Part shown: piece by piece, positions 34,984 through 44,044 of the stretch | How positions within the stretch are numbered: position 1 is the first letter of the stretch | Layout: each line of letters begins with the position of its first letter | Assembly: GCF_001006325.2 (NCBI RefSeq) | Contig: NZ_LBIA02000001.1 | Location: 3,225,501-3,289,500, forward strand | DNA from: Afipia massiliensis | GTDB lineage: Bacteria > Pseudomonadota > Alphaproteobacteria > Rhizobiales > Xanthobacteraceae | Direction: 5' to 3' | Length of the DNA: 64,000 nt | Notes under the pieces: model-generated | Database searches by the model: none | What the model was told of the DNA's origin: nothing | What the model saw: the letters and a program-made list of their open reading frames with translations, nothing else | Translations under genes and position numbers: made by a program

Positions 34984-35017
34984 TAAAAAAGAGCGGGCAC
35001 CCGTTGGATGCCCGCTC
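34984..35017 (-). terminator. Rho-independent terminator for the single-helix protein gene at 35039
   Basis: On the minus strand: GAGCGGGCA, loop, TGCCCGCTC, then TTTTTTAGG. It lies just before the stop of the PEP-mutase gene on the plus strand. Confidence 0.85.
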
Positions 35018-35038
35018 TGATGTTCTGGTTCGTTGCCG

Positions 35039-35452
35039 TTATTTATTCGACGAATCCGCCGGAGCGCTGTTGTTCTGCGGAACTGCCGGAGCGGGGTTAG
35101 CTGTTGGCGGAGAGGTCGGCTGTGCAGGGCGCATTGCCGAGCCGGTGGTCTGGCCAGCCGGAGCGCGAGGCGCCTGTGCTGTGCCGCTTGTCGACGGCGA
35201 AGCCGGTGTCGTTTGCGCGGTCGGCGTTGCATCGGGCGATGTGCTGGACGTGTTCAGCCCGTAGAACACCACGCCGAGAATTGCCACAAGCGCGATCGCG
35301 AACACCGCGATACGTCCTCCGCTGGCCGGACCTTCGGCCAGTTCTGGATCCGCCTGAAGTTCGTTATCGAACTGTTCCGCCCGTCGGCGAAGCAATTCAT
35401 CGTTGGTCGGAGCTGCGCTATATGGATCGTTAGGGTTGCGCTCGATTGCCAT
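35039..35452 (-). CDS. Single-helix membrane protein with Pro/Thr/Ser-rich exported tail
   Basis: The 137-residue protein has a cytoplasmic N-terminus (MAIERNPNDPYSAAPTNDEL), one membrane segment (RIAVFAIALVAILGVVFYGL) and a low-complexity tail of Thr, Pro, Ser and Ala. The tail includes GQTTGSAMRPAQP, echoing GQTTGSANR at the end of the protein at 35563. It has a strong GGAGG site. Function unknown; a cell-envelope anchor is an inference. Confidence 0.75.
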   Translation of the reverse strand: MAIERNPNDPYSAAPTNDELLRRRAEQFDNELQADPELAEGPASGGRIAVFAIALVAILGVVFYGLNTSSTSPDATPTAQTTPASPSTSGTAQAPRAPAGQTTGSAMRPAQPTSPPTANPAPAVPQNNSAPADSSNK

Positions 35453-35562
35453 GAATCAGTCCTCCAGTCGTTGCATCTCAGAGACAATTGCCGGATGCCG
35501 GAGACGTTCCGTACCTCCGGCGGTCATTCGTTGCGGATTTTGGGAACTTTTCAGGTCAGGCC

Positions 35563-35802
35563 TCACCGGTTAGCCGAACCCGTCGTCTGCCCCGTCGTGA
35601 TTGCAGGGGTGCTGGCTGTTTCATGCGGGGCTGGATTCATGCGCGAGAGGACAAGTGCGAGAACCACAAGCAGTGCGATGCCGATAAGGGCCTTGATGGG
35701 TTTGCCCTGCTGATACTCGAATTCTTCGCTTGTCTGGATCTGTTCGTCGTAGCCGCCTTTTTTACCGTCCGACGACCAATCGTTTCCTGACATCAGGGCC
35801 AT
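35563..35802 (-). CDS. Small single-helix membrane protein, partial paralog of its neighbour
   Basis: The 79-residue protein begins MALMSGNDWSSDGKKGGYDE, has one hydrophobic segment (IKALIGIALLVVLALVLSRM) and ends STPAITTGQTTGSANR. The last residues repeat the motif GQTTGSA(M/N)R found in the tail of the protein at 35039, and the orientation is the same. A GGAGG site precedes ATG 35802. Function unknown. Confidence 0.7.
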   Translation of the reverse strand: MALMSGNDWSSDGKKGGYDEQIQTSEEFEYQQGKPIKALIGIALLVVLALVLSRMNPAPHETASTPAITTGQTTGSANR

Positions 35803-36176
35803 GATTCAAATCCTCCGCTTGTGTCGCAACCCGTTGAGACCGGGTTTGCGTTGGCAGAGGTCAACGGCTCACCCTCTGGGACCGTTCCGGCGGAGCCTTG
35901 CATCGGGGGCAGGGCAGCGTTGCGACAGGTAATCGCACTGCAGCGAACGGCCTTGCTCCAGGAAGCGGTAAACGACCCGCAATCTCCTTTCGACGTCAGG
36001 CATAAAAGCGACACAACAGGTCGGGTTGGGCTGAAAAGCGAACCGAAAATTGCGTTTGGAAACAAAGGTCTGATGATTGCGATTTATGATGTGCTGAAAA
36101 CAAAAAGCGACATAGACTGGTTCTAAGTAGACTCGTGACGTTGCAAACAAGAGCCCGGCAAAGAGGCAGTCGAATT
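35803..36176. promoter_or_regulatory. Divergent gap between the small membrane protein and the oxidoreductase operon
   Basis: These 374 bases contain no convincing gene; a 101-codon plus-strand frame (35821-36126) lacks protein character. The right end (36000-36110) is AT-rich with TTGCGATTTATGATGTGCTG and is a likely promoter zone for the operon starting at 36177. Confidence 0.4.
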
Positions 36177-39100
36177 ATGGGAATCAATCAAGGGCCGATC
36201 AGTCTCGATCAGAAGTATACGCAGGCATCGGGGCACGTTTTTCTGACCGGCATTCAGGCTTTGGTCAGGCTGCCGATGGCGCAGGTCAGGCGCGATCGGG
36301 CTGCGGGTCTGAATACCGCAGGGTTCGTTACCGGCTATCGCGGATCACCGCTCGGCGGCTACGACCAGCAACTTCACGCCGCGCGCAAACATCTTGCGCA
36401 ATACGATGTGAAATTTCAGCCGGGCGTCAACGAAGACCTCGCGGCCACCGCGATCTGGGGTTCGCAGCAGCTCAATCTGTCGCCGGGCGCGAAATTCGAT
36501 GGCATCACTGGCATCTGGTACGGCAAGGGCCCCGGCGTCGACCGCTGCGGCGACGTGTTCCGCCACGGCAATGCGGCAGGTTCGGCCAAGAATGGCGGCG
36601 TACTCTGTCTGGCAGGCGACGACCACGGCGCCAAGTCCTCGACTGTGCCGCATCAGTCGGACCACGCCTTCATATCTGCGTTGATGCCGTATCTCTACCC
36701 GTCGAGCATCCATGAGATGATCGAGATGGGCCTGCTCGGCATCGCGATGTCTCGCTACTCCGGCTGCTGGGTCGGCATGAAGGTCATCACCGAGACGGTG
36801 GAGACCACTGCGGAGATCGATCTCACCGACGAGATGACCCCTTTCATCATTCCGACCGACTTCGAGATGCCGCCGGGCGGTCTCAATCTCCGCTGGCCGG
36901 ACGACCGCTACGCGCAGGATAAGCGCCTGCAGGATTATAAAGGCTTCGCTGCCGTCGCCTTTGCGCGTGCCAACAAGATTAATCGCGTCACGATGGATTC
37001 GCCGAACGCCCGGTTCGGCATCATGGCGTCCGGCAAGAGCTACGAAGACATCCGGCAGGCGCTACGCGAACTCGGCATCACGCCGGAGGTCGCCGCCAAG
37101 ATCGGCCTGCGTCTTTACAAGATCGGCATGCCGTGGCCGCTGGAGCCGCAGGGCGTGCGCGAATTCGCCGTCGGCCTTGAGGAAATTCTCATCGTCGAAG
37201 AGCGCCGCGAAATTGTCGAGAACCAGGTCAAGCAGGAGTTGTTCAATTGGCGCGACGATGTGCGTCCGCGCATCATCGGCAAGATGGACCATCACGACAA
37301 GCGCTTCCTGCCGTTCGCCGAAGAACTCAGCGTCGCGTCGCTGGCAAGTTCGCTGACTGAGCGGTTGCTGCAGCTCGACCTCAATCCTGAAATCGTGGCG
37401 ATGCTGCGTGCCAAGGCCGACTGGTTCAACGGCCGGCAGGCGACACAGGTGCAGGCCATCGCGCCGGTGACCCGCACGCCGTATTTCTGTTCGGGCTGTC
37501 CGCACAATTCATCGACCAAGGTGCCGGAAGGCAGCCGCGCGATGGCCGGCATCGGCTGTCACTTCATGGCGCTGTGGATGGACCGCAACACCGAGACCTT
37601 CACGCACATGGGCGGCGAGGGCGTGCCGTGGGTCGGTATCGCGCCATTCACCAACGAGAAGCACGTCTTCGTCAACCTTGGCGACGGCACGTACTTCCAC
37701 TCGGGCAGCCTCGCGATCCGGCAGGCGGTCGCGTCCAAGGCGAACATCACCTACAAAATTCTCTACAACGACGCGACGGCGATGACCGGCGGTCAGCATG
37801 TCGACGGCGAACTCTCACCGCAGCAGGTGACGTTCCAGCTTCACAGCGAGGGCATCCGCGACATCTACCTCGTGTCGGAGAATCCTGAAGCCTATCCGGC
37901 ATCCGACATTGCGCCGGGCACCAAGGTCGCGCACCGCGACCAGCTCGATCAAGTCCAGCGCACGCTGCGCGAAGTGCCGGGCTGCTCGGCCATCGTCTTC
38001 GTGCAGACCTGCGCGGCCGAGAAACGCCGCCGCCGCAAGCGTGGCCTGATGGAAGATCCGTCAAAGCGCATTTTCATCAATTCGTCGGTCTGCGAAGGCT
38101 GCGGCGATTGCTCGGTGCAGTCGAACTGCATCTCGGTCGAACCCCTGGAGACCGAACTGGGGCGCAAGCGCACCATCAACCAGTCGAGTTGCAACAAGGA
38201 TTATTCCTGCGTGAAGGGCTTCTGCCCGTCCTTCGTCACTGTTGAGGGCGCCACGTTGCGTAAGCGTGCGCCGGTCGCCCTTGATGATTTCGGCGAACTG
38301 CCTGCGCCATCCAGCGTTCCGTCGCTCGACAGGCCGTACAACATTGCCGTTGGCGGCGTGGGCGGCACCGGCGTGCTGACCATCGGTGCGCTGCTCGGGA
38401 TGGCTGCTCATATCGAAGGCAAGGCAAGCATGATCCTCGACATGTCGGGGCTTGCGCAGAAGGGCGGCGCGGTGCTGAGCCATGTGCGGTTGTCGAAGAA
38501 CACCGCGGACGTGACCTGCTCGCGAATCGTCACCGGGACTGCAGACTTGCTGATTGCGGCCGATGAAGTGGTCGCCGTCGCCAAGGAGACGATTACGCTG
38601 GCCGAGTCGTCGCGTACCTACGGTGTCATCAACACACATCTCATTCCGATTGCAGATTTCATCCAGAACCGCGATTTCGATTTCCAGCGCGGCAAGGTCA
38701 ACCGGGTGCTGGAAAATGCGCTGCGCAAGGACTCCGCGTTCCTCGATTTCACCAAGCCGGCCGAAGCGCTGCTGGGTGACTCGATCGCGACCAACATGAT
38801 GATGATGGGCTACGCCTATCAGAAGGGCCTGTTGCCGGTCGGGGCAGAAGCCATCGAGCAGGCGATCGAGCTGAATGCCGTTTCGATCAAGATGAATACG
38901 CAGGCGTTCCGTCTGGGCCGCCTCGCTGCGCATGATCCCGCGCGGCTTGCGGCCATGATGAAGGGTGACGAACCCGAGGCGCCGAAGACACTCGATCAGA
39001 TGTCGCTCGACGAAGTCATCGCGCACCGCACGCAACTGTTGACCGATTATCAGAATGCTGCCTACGCGGCGCGCTACCGCAGCCTTGTCGACCAGGTGCG

Positions 39101-39668
39101 GAAGGTTGCATTCGATGGCGGCTACGGCGAGGCATTGCCGCGCGCGGTCGCGATCAACTACGCCAAGCTGCTCGCCTACAAGGATGAGTACGAGGTTGCG
39201 CGGCTTTATACCGATGGAAAGTTCGCGGAAAATCTCGGCAAGCAGTTCGAGGGCAATTTCAAGATCAGCTTCAACCTCGCGCCGCCGATCCTGCACAGTG
39301 GTGTCGATGCATTGGGCCGTCCGCGCAAGCGCGAGTTCGGCGCATGGATGTTGCCGGTATTCCGGACGATGGCGAAATTCCGCTTCCTGCGCGGCACAGC
39401 GTTCGATCCGTTCAGCTACGGCGAGGACCGCAAGCTCGAACGAAATCTGATCAAGGGATACGAGCAGGACGTGGTGACGGCAGTGAAGCTGCTTTCGCCG
39501 AAGACCCACGATATCGCGGTCGAGTTGCTGTCGCTGCCCGACCAGATCCGCGGTTATGGCCCGGTGAAGGAAGCCTCGGTCGCAAAAGCGAAGGCGCGAT
39601 ACGAACGGCTTGCCAAGGACCTTGTCAATCCGCCGCCGATGATCGTGCCGCAGATCGCAGCGGAATAG
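36177..39668 (+). CDS. Indolepyruvate:ferredoxin oxidoreductase, fused alpha and beta subunits
   Basis: This large enzyme oxidatively decarboxylates aryl-2-oxoacids to aryl-CoA with ferredoxin. The 1163-residue protein holds an N-terminal pyrimidine-binding half (GLNTAGFVTGYRGSPLGGYD), a TPP-binding part (FVNLGDGTYFHSGSLAIRQA and TMTGGQHVDGELSP-type segment), a cluster-binding stretch near residues 638-675 (CEGCGDCSVQSNC and CNKDYSCVKGFC) and a gamma-type domain from about 715 (GGVGGTGVLTIGALLGMAAH). It leads a gene set for CoA-thioester metabolism. ATG 36177 (MGINQGPISLDQKY) is preferred to the GTG at 36135. Confidence 0.93.
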   Translation: MGINQGPISLDQKYTQASGHVFLTGIQALVRLPMAQVRRDRAAGLNTAGFVTGYRGSPLGGYDQQLHAARKHLAQYDVKFQPGVNEDLAATAIWGSQQLNLSPGAKFDGITGIWYGKGPGVDRCGDVFRHGNAAGSAKNGGVLCLAGDDHGAKSSTVPHQSDHAFISALMPYLYPSSIHEMIEMGLLGIAMSRYSGCWVGMKVITETVETTAEIDLTDEMTPFIIPTDFEMPPGGLNLRWPDDRYAQDKRLQDYKGFAAVAFARANKINRVTMDSPNARFGIMASGKSYEDIRQALRELGITPEVAAKIGLRLYKIGMPWPLEPQGVREFAVGLEEILIVEERREIVENQVKQELFNWRDDVRPRIIGKMDHHDKRFLPFAEELSVASLASSLTERLLQLDLNPEIVAMLRAKADWFNGRQATQVQAIAPVTRTPYFCSGCPHNSSTKVPEGSRAMAGIGCHFMALWMDRNTETFTHMGGEGVPWVGIAPFTNEKHVFVNLGDGTYFHSGSLAIRQAVASKANITYKILYNDATAMTGGQHVDGELSPQQVTFQLHSEGIRDIYLVSENPEAYPASDIAPGTKVAHRDQLDQVQRTLREVPGCSAIVFVQTCAAEKRRRRKRGLMEDPSKRIFINSSVCEGCGDCSVQSNCISVEPLETELGRKRTINQSSCNKDYSCVKGFCPSFVTVEGATLRKRAPVALDDFGELPAPSSVPSLDRPYNIAVGGVGGTGVLTIGALLGMAAHIEGKASMILDMSGLAQKGGAVLSHVRLSKNTADVTCSRIVTGTADLLIAADEVVAVAKETITLAESSRTYGVINTHLIPIADFIQNRDFDFQRGKVNRVLENALRKDSAFLDFTKPAEALLGDSIATNMMMMGYAYQKGLLPVGAEAIEQAIELNAVSIKMNTQAFRLGRLAAHDPARLAAMMKGDEPEAPKTLDQMSLDEVIAHRTQLLTDYQNAAYAARYRSLVDQVRKVAFDGGYGEALPRAVAINYAKLLAYKDEYEVARLYTDGKFAENLGKQFEGNFKISFNLAPPILHSGVDALGRPRKREFGAWMLPVFRTMAKFRFLRGTAFDPFSYGEDRKLERNLIKGYEQDVVTAVKLLSPKTHDIAVELLSLPDQIRGYGPVKEASVAKAKARYERLAKDLVNPPPMIVPQIAAE

Positions 39669-39773
39669 AACGCAGCAAACGCGTTTGTTCGCCCTGCGGA
39701 ATTCAAGATGCTTGCCAAGCCTGCATAAGCGGGCGAGATAATCCGCTGGAAGAGACGCCAGCGGAGACATCTT

Positions 39774-40922
39774 TTGACCATTAAGAACAAAGCCTACATC
39801 GCGGGGATCTATGAACATCCCACCCGGCACGCGCCGGACAAGTCGACCGCGCAACTGCACGCTGAATGCGCCAAGGGAGCGTTGGAAGACGCAGGCCTGA
39901 CCAAGGCGGACGTCGACGGCTACTTCTGCGCCGGAGACGCGCCGGGCGGCGTCATGCCGATGGCCGATTATCTCGGCCTCAAGCTGCGGCATCTCGATTC
40001 CACCGAGACGGGCGGATGTTCCTACATCATCGCCCTTGGGCACGCGGCCGAGGCGATCGCTGCCGGCAAATGTTCCGTGGCGCTGATCACGCTCGCTGGA
40101 AAGCCACGCACCGGCCCAATGCCGCCGCGGGCGTTCGGCCCTGAAGTCGATTTCGAAGCCGCGTATGGCGCAACGACCCACAACGCATATGGCATGTGCG
40201 CCATGCGTCATATGCATGAGTTCGGCACCACCAGCGAGCAACTCGCATGGGTCAAGGTCGCAGCCTCGCATCACGCGCAATACAATCCGCATGCGATGCT
40301 GCGTGATGTTGTCACCGTCGAGGACGTTATCAACTCGCCGATGATTTCTGATCCGCTGCATCGCCTTGACTGCTGCGTCGTCTCGGACGGCGGCGGCGCG
40401 CTGGTCGTGACCACGCCGGAGATCGCGAAGTCGCTGAAGCGACCGCTGGTGCGGATGACCGGTCACGGTGAATCGCTGAAAGGTCCGAACGGCGGCCGCA
40501 AGCTCGACCTGACCTATTCGGCGGGCGTGTGGAGCGGTCCTCCGGCCTTCGCGGAAGCCGGCGTCACGCCAAAGGACATCAAGTATGCGTCGATCTACGA
40601 CAGCTTCACCATCACCGTGGTGGTTCAGCTCGAGGATCTTGGTTTCTGCGCGAAGGGCGACGGCGGAAAGTTCGTCGCCGACGGCAATCTGATTTCCGGC
40701 GTCGGCAAATTGCCGTGGAATACCGACGGCGGCGGGCTGTGTAACAACCATCCGATCAACCGTGGCGGCATTACCAAGATCATCGAGGCGGTGCGGCAGT
40801 TGCGCGGTGAAGCGCATCCGAAGGTTCAGGTTCCGAATTGCGATCTCGCGCTGGTGCACGGCACCGGCGGATTGCTCGGTGTGCGGCATGCGGCTTCGAC
40901 CGCCATTCTGGAGCGCGTGTGA
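39774..40922 (+). CDS. Thiolase-family protein (SCP2-thiolase / acetyl-CoA acetyltransferase type)
   Basis: The 382-residue protein belongs to the thiolase superfamily, in the lipid-transfer-protein-like branch: AYIAGIYEHPTRHAPDKSTA, FCAGDAPGGVMPMADYLGLK, TGGCSYIIALGHAAEAIAAG and the C-terminal NCDLALVHGTGGLLGVRHAA. It likely cleaves or forms 3-ketoacyl-CoA. The start is TTG 39774 with a GCGGAGAC leader. The stop overlaps the next ATG by one base (TGATG), and DUF35 partners typically stabilise this thiolase type. Confidence 0.88.
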   Translation: MTIKNKAYIAGIYEHPTRHAPDKSTAQLHAECAKGALEDAGLTKADVDGYFCAGDAPGGVMPMADYLGLKLRHLDSTETGGCSYIIALGHAAEAIAAGKCSVALITLAGKPRTGPMPPRAFGPEVDFEAAYGATTHNAYGMCAMRHMHEFGTTSEQLAWVKVAASHHAQYNPHAMLRDVVTVEDVINSPMISDPLHRLDCCVVSDGGGALVVTTPEIAKSLKRPLVRMTGHGESLKGPNGGRKLDLTYSAGVWSGPPAFAEAGVTPKDIKYASIYDSFTITVVVQLEDLGFCAKGDGGKFVADGNLISGVGKLPWNTDGGGLCNNHPINRGGITKIIEAVRQLRGEAHPKVQVPNCDLALVHGTGGLLGVRHAASTAILERV

Positions 40923-41314
40923 TGACCGACAAACCAAAATATCCAGCGCCGGTCGGCAACCCCGAAACCGCGCACTTCTGGGACGCAGCCAAGCAGGGCA
41001 AGTTCCTGATCAAGCGTTGCACCGCGTGCCGCGAGCCGCATTATTTTCCACGCTCGATCTGCCCGGTGTGCTTCTCGGATCAGACCGTGTGGGAAGAAAG
41101 CAAGGGCGAGGGCGTCATCTACAGCTACAGCCTGATGCGAAAGTCGCCGACCGGGCCTTACGCCATCGGATATGTCACGCTGGATGAAGGTCCGTCGCTG
41201 CTGACGAATTTCGTGGACTGCGATCTGACAGCGCTGAAAATCGGTCAGCGCGTGAAGGTCGTGTTCAAGCCGACGGACGGCGCGCCGCTGCCGTTCTTCA
41301 CCCCCGTCGGATAA
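40922..41314 (+). CDS. DUF35 OB-fold Zn-ribbon protein, thiolase partner
   Basis: The 130-residue protein has a Zn ribbon with CTAC and CPVC pairs (about residues 34-52: IKRCTACREPHYFPRSICPV, then CF) and an OB-fold from about residue 55 (WEESKGEGVIYSYSLMRKSP). It belongs to the family fused or paired with SCP2-type thiolases. ATG 40922 is fixed by one-base overlap with the thiolase stop. It probably forms a complex with the preceding enzyme. Confidence 0.9.
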   Translation: MTDKPKYPAPVGNPETAHFWDAAKQGKFLIKRCTACREPHYFPRSICPVCFSDQTVWEESKGEGVIYSYSLMRKSPTGPYAIGYVTLDEGPSLLTNFVDCDLTALKIGQRVKVVFKPTDGAPLPFFTPVG

Positions 41315-41335
41315 CAATAACAACAGTGAGGAAAC

Positions 41336-42196
41336 ATGCCGATCAAGTACGATGAGGTGATGGCGCTCAGGAATGTCGGCCAGAAGTATTCATGGACCGA
41401 CCGCGAAGTGATGCTTTACGCCTATGGCATCGGCATGGGTGCCGATCCGATGGACGAGAAGGAATTGTCCTTCGTCAACGAGGGATACTTCACGCCACGT
41501 GACCTCAAGGTCGTACCGACCTACGCGTCGGTGGCGGCCTGGGGCGCGAGCGCAGGTCCCATCGACGTCAACCGCGTGATGGTGGTGGACGGCGAGCGTG
41601 ACATTACTTTCCACAAGCCATTGCCTGTCACGGCGAACATCACGGCGGACTCCAGCATCCTTGGCGTGTTCGACAAGGGCAAGGACAAGGGCGCGGTGAT
41701 CCTGCGCAAGACCGTGCTCAAGAACGAGAAGGGCGAGGATCTCGCGACGCTGATCGCGTCGCAGTTCGCGCGCGGGGACGGCGGTTTTGGTGGTCCGTCC
41801 GACGGTCAGCCCGAGCCGCATGCGATCCCGAAGCGCGCCCCTGACATAACGGTCGATATTTCGACGCGGCCGGATCAGGCGCTGATCTACCGGCTTTGCG
41901 GCGATCGCAACCCGCTGCACAGCGATCCGGAATTTGCCAAGCGCGCTGGCTTCGATCGTCCGATCCTGCACGGCATGTGCACCTACGGCCTGAGTTGCCG
42001 CGCGGTGCTGCAGACCTACGCGGATTATGATCCCGCCGCGTTCAAACAGCATGTCGTCCGCTTTTCCTCGCCGGTGTTCCCGGGAGAAACCGTCAGCTTC
42101 GACATGTGGAAAGACGGCAACGTGATCTCGCTCGAAGGGCGCGTGAAGAGCCGCGGCGTCACCGTCATCAAGAACGGCAAGACCGTTCTCGCCTAA
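41336..42196 (+). CDS. MaoC-type enoyl-CoA hydratase (hydratase 2)
   Basis: The 286-residue protein contains two hot-dog domains. The second carries the R-hydratase signature with catalytic Asp/His in LCGDRNPLHSDPEFAKRAGF and the RPILHGMCTYGL segment. It adds water to trans-2-enoyl-CoA to give (R)-3-hydroxyacyl-CoA, the same chemistry as the hydratase part of peroxisomal MFE-2. It sits 21 bases after DUF35 and 23 bases before the dehydrogenase. Confidence 0.92.
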   Translation: MPIKYDEVMALRNVGQKYSWTDREVMLYAYGIGMGADPMDEKELSFVNEGYFTPRDLKVVPTYASVAAWGASAGPIDVNRVMVVDGERDITFHKPLPVTANITADSSILGVFDKGKDKGAVILRKTVLKNEKGEDLATLIASQFARGDGGFGGPSDGQPEPHAIPKRAPDITVDISTRPDQALIYRLCGDRNPLHSDPEFAKRAGFDRPILHGMCTYGLSCRAVLQTYADYDPAAFKQHVVRFSSPVFPGETVSFDMWKDGNVISLEGRVKSRGVTVIKNGKTVLA

Positions 42197-42219
42197 ACAA
42201 GAAGAAACGGGAGGACTCG

Positions 42220-43092
42220 ATGGGTTTGCTCGACGGCAAGGTTGCGATCATCACCGGAGCGGGTGGTGGCCTCGGCGAGGCCTACGCCAGATTGTTCGCC
42301 CGCGAGGGAGCGGCGGTTATCGTCAACGACCTCGGTGGGCCGCGCGACGGCACCGGCGCCGACAAGTCGATGGCGCAGAAGGTGGTCGATGCGATCAAGG
42401 CGGAGGGCGGGAAGGCCGTCGCCAACGGATCGGATATCTCGACCATGGCGGGTGGCCAGTCGGTGTTCGACGATGCGATCAAGAATTTTGGCCGTGCCGA
42501 CATTCTGGTCAACAATGCCGGCATTCTGCTCGACGGTACCTTCGCGAAGATGAGCGAAGAGAACTGGGACCGGGTCATGAAGGTGCATCTGAAAGGGACC
42601 TTCTGCGTCACCATGCCGGTCTTCAAATGGATGAAGGACAATGGCGGCGGCGTCATCGTCAATACGTCGTCGACGTCGGGGCTGCTCGGCAACTTCGGCC
42701 AGAGCAACTACGGCGCAGCCAAGGGTGGCATCTGGGGGCTGAGCAACGTGCTCGCCATCGAGGGCCGTAAATACAACATCCGGCTCTGGACGCTGGCGCC
42801 CGGCGCGCTGACCCGCATGACGGCGGATCTGCCGCGCTATATCGAGAATCCGGGTGCGGCCATGGGGCCGGACGAGATTGCGCCCGCAGTGCTCTATATG
42901 GTGAGCTCGCTGTCCGGCGAACAAACCGGCAAGGTGCTTGGCGTTTCCGGGCCGCGCGGTGTGCGCGAGATGAAAATGCTGGAAATGGAAGGCTGGAAAC
43001 CCGGCGGCTCCTGGAAGGCGCAAGATATCGTGAGCCATGCCAAGGAGATTTTCTTCGACGAGCAGGATAAGCTGGTGGCTCGCAGATTCTAA
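42220..43092 (+). CDS. SDR-family (R)-3-hydroxyacyl-CoA dehydrogenase-like protein
   Basis: The 290-residue SDR resembles the dehydrogenase part of 17beta-HSD4/MFE-2: GAGGGLGEAYARLFAREGAA and VIVNDLGGPRDGTGADKSMA, NNAGIL, catalytic Ser in NTSSTSG and YGAAKGG for Tyr and Lys. It would oxidise the (R)-3-hydroxyacyl-CoA made by the preceding hydratase. ATG 42220 has a GGGAGGACTCG site. With the thiolase the cluster encodes hydration, oxidation and thiolysis. Confidence 0.9.
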   Translation: MGLLDGKVAIITGAGGGLGEAYARLFAREGAAVIVNDLGGPRDGTGADKSMAQKVVDAIKAEGGKAVANGSDISTMAGGQSVFDDAIKNFGRADILVNNAGILLDGTFAKMSEENWDRVMKVHLKGTFCVTMPVFKWMKDNGGGVIVNTSSTSGLLGNFGQSNYGAAKGGIWGLSNVLAIEGRKYNIRLWTLAPGALTRMTADLPRYIENPGAAMGPDEIAPAVLYMVSSLSGEQTGKVLGVSGPRGVREMKMLEMEGWKPGGSWKAQDIVSHAKEIFFDEQDKLVARRF

Positions 43093-43111
43093 TCCCAGAA
43101 AGTAACGGCAT

Positions 43112-44044
43112 ATGAAGCTGACCCATGAGGCGAGCGGCACGTTCGCCATTGCACCGACCCCGTTTTTCGAAGACGGCCGTATCGACTATGACTCGATCGA
43201 CCGGCTGACGGATTTCTATGCCGAGGTCGGCTGCAATGGCGTGACCGTGCTTGGCATTCTCGGCGAAGCGCCGAAGATGGAAGCCGATGAATCGCTTCAG
43301 GTTGCGACCCGTTTTATCAAGCGCGCAAAGGACAAGCAGATCATCGTCGGCGTGTCTGCGCCGGGCTTCGCCCAGATGCGTACGCTGGCACAGGCATCGA
43401 TGGATGCCGGCGCCGCCGCCGTGATGATCGCGCCGCCGCCGCATCTGCGGACGGACGAGCAGATTCTTGGATATTTCCGGCAGGCGTCCGAGGCGATCGG
43501 CAGCGATGTGCCGTGGGTGCTGCAGGACTATCCGTTGACGCTGACTGTCGTCATGACGCCATCGGTGATCCGCAAGATCGTGATGGACAGCCCGTCCTGC
43601 GTGATGCTGAAGCATGAAGACTGGCCGGGACTGGAGAAGATTTCGACGCTGCGCGGTTTCCAGAAGGATGGCTCGCTGCGGCCGCTGTCGATTCTGGTGG
43701 GCAACGGCGGACTGTTTCTCGATTTCGAGATGGAGCGGGGCGTCGATGGCGCCATGACCGGCTATGCATTCCCCGACCTGCTGGTGGATGTCGTCAATCT
43801 CTCGAAGGCAGGCAAGCGCGATGCCGCCCACGATCTGTTCGACGCGCATCTGCCGCTGATCCGTTACGAGCAGCAGCCGGGCGTTGGCCTAGCGGTGCGC
43901 AAGTATGTGCTGAAGAAGCGTGGCAAGATCGCCTCGGACGCGCAGCGCAAGCCGGGTTCGGCCATGAGTGCGCTCGCGCGCAGCGAAGTGGATTATCTTC
44001 TGTCGCGCGTCGGGCGCGTCGATAAGCGGGCCAACATTTCATGA
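43112..44044 (+). CDS. DapA-like (dihydrodipicolinate synthase family) aldolase or lyase
   Basis: The 310-residue protein has the DHDPS/NAL barrel: GTFAIAPTPFFEDGRIDYDS, VLGILGEAPKMEADESLQVA, the Tyr of LQDYPLT and the Schiff-base Lys in CVMLKHEDWPGL. The family makes or breaks pyruvate-linked C-C bonds, but lysine synthesis is unlikely here. It begins 19 bases after the SDR gene and overlaps the Nudix gene by four bases. Confidence 0.88.
   Translation: MKLTHEASGTFAIAPTPFFEDGRIDYDSIDRLTDFYAEVGCNGVTVLGILGEAPKMEADESLQVATRFIKRAKDKQIIVGVSAPGFAQMRTLAQASMDAGAAAVMIAPPPHLRTDEQILGYFRQASEAIGSDVPWVLQDYPLTLTVVMTPSVIRKIVMDSPSCVMLKHEDWPGLEKISTLRGFQKDGSLRPLSILVGNGGLFLDFEMERGVDGAMTGYAFPDLLVDVVNLSKAGKRDAAHDLFDAHLPLIRYEQQPGVGLAVRKYVLKKRGKIASDAQRKPGSAMSALARSEVDYLLSRVGRVDKRANIS

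Noticed and set aside
35821-36126. 101-codon plus-strand frame in the divergent gap
   Set aside because: Weak codon bias and position in a promoter region; a minus-strand frame overlaps it equally well.
38061-40937. 958-codon minus-strand frame opposite the oxidoreductase and thiolase genes
   Set aside because: It is antisense to two clear genes, His/Arg/Asp-rich, and has no recognisable domain; a GC-rich shadow frame.
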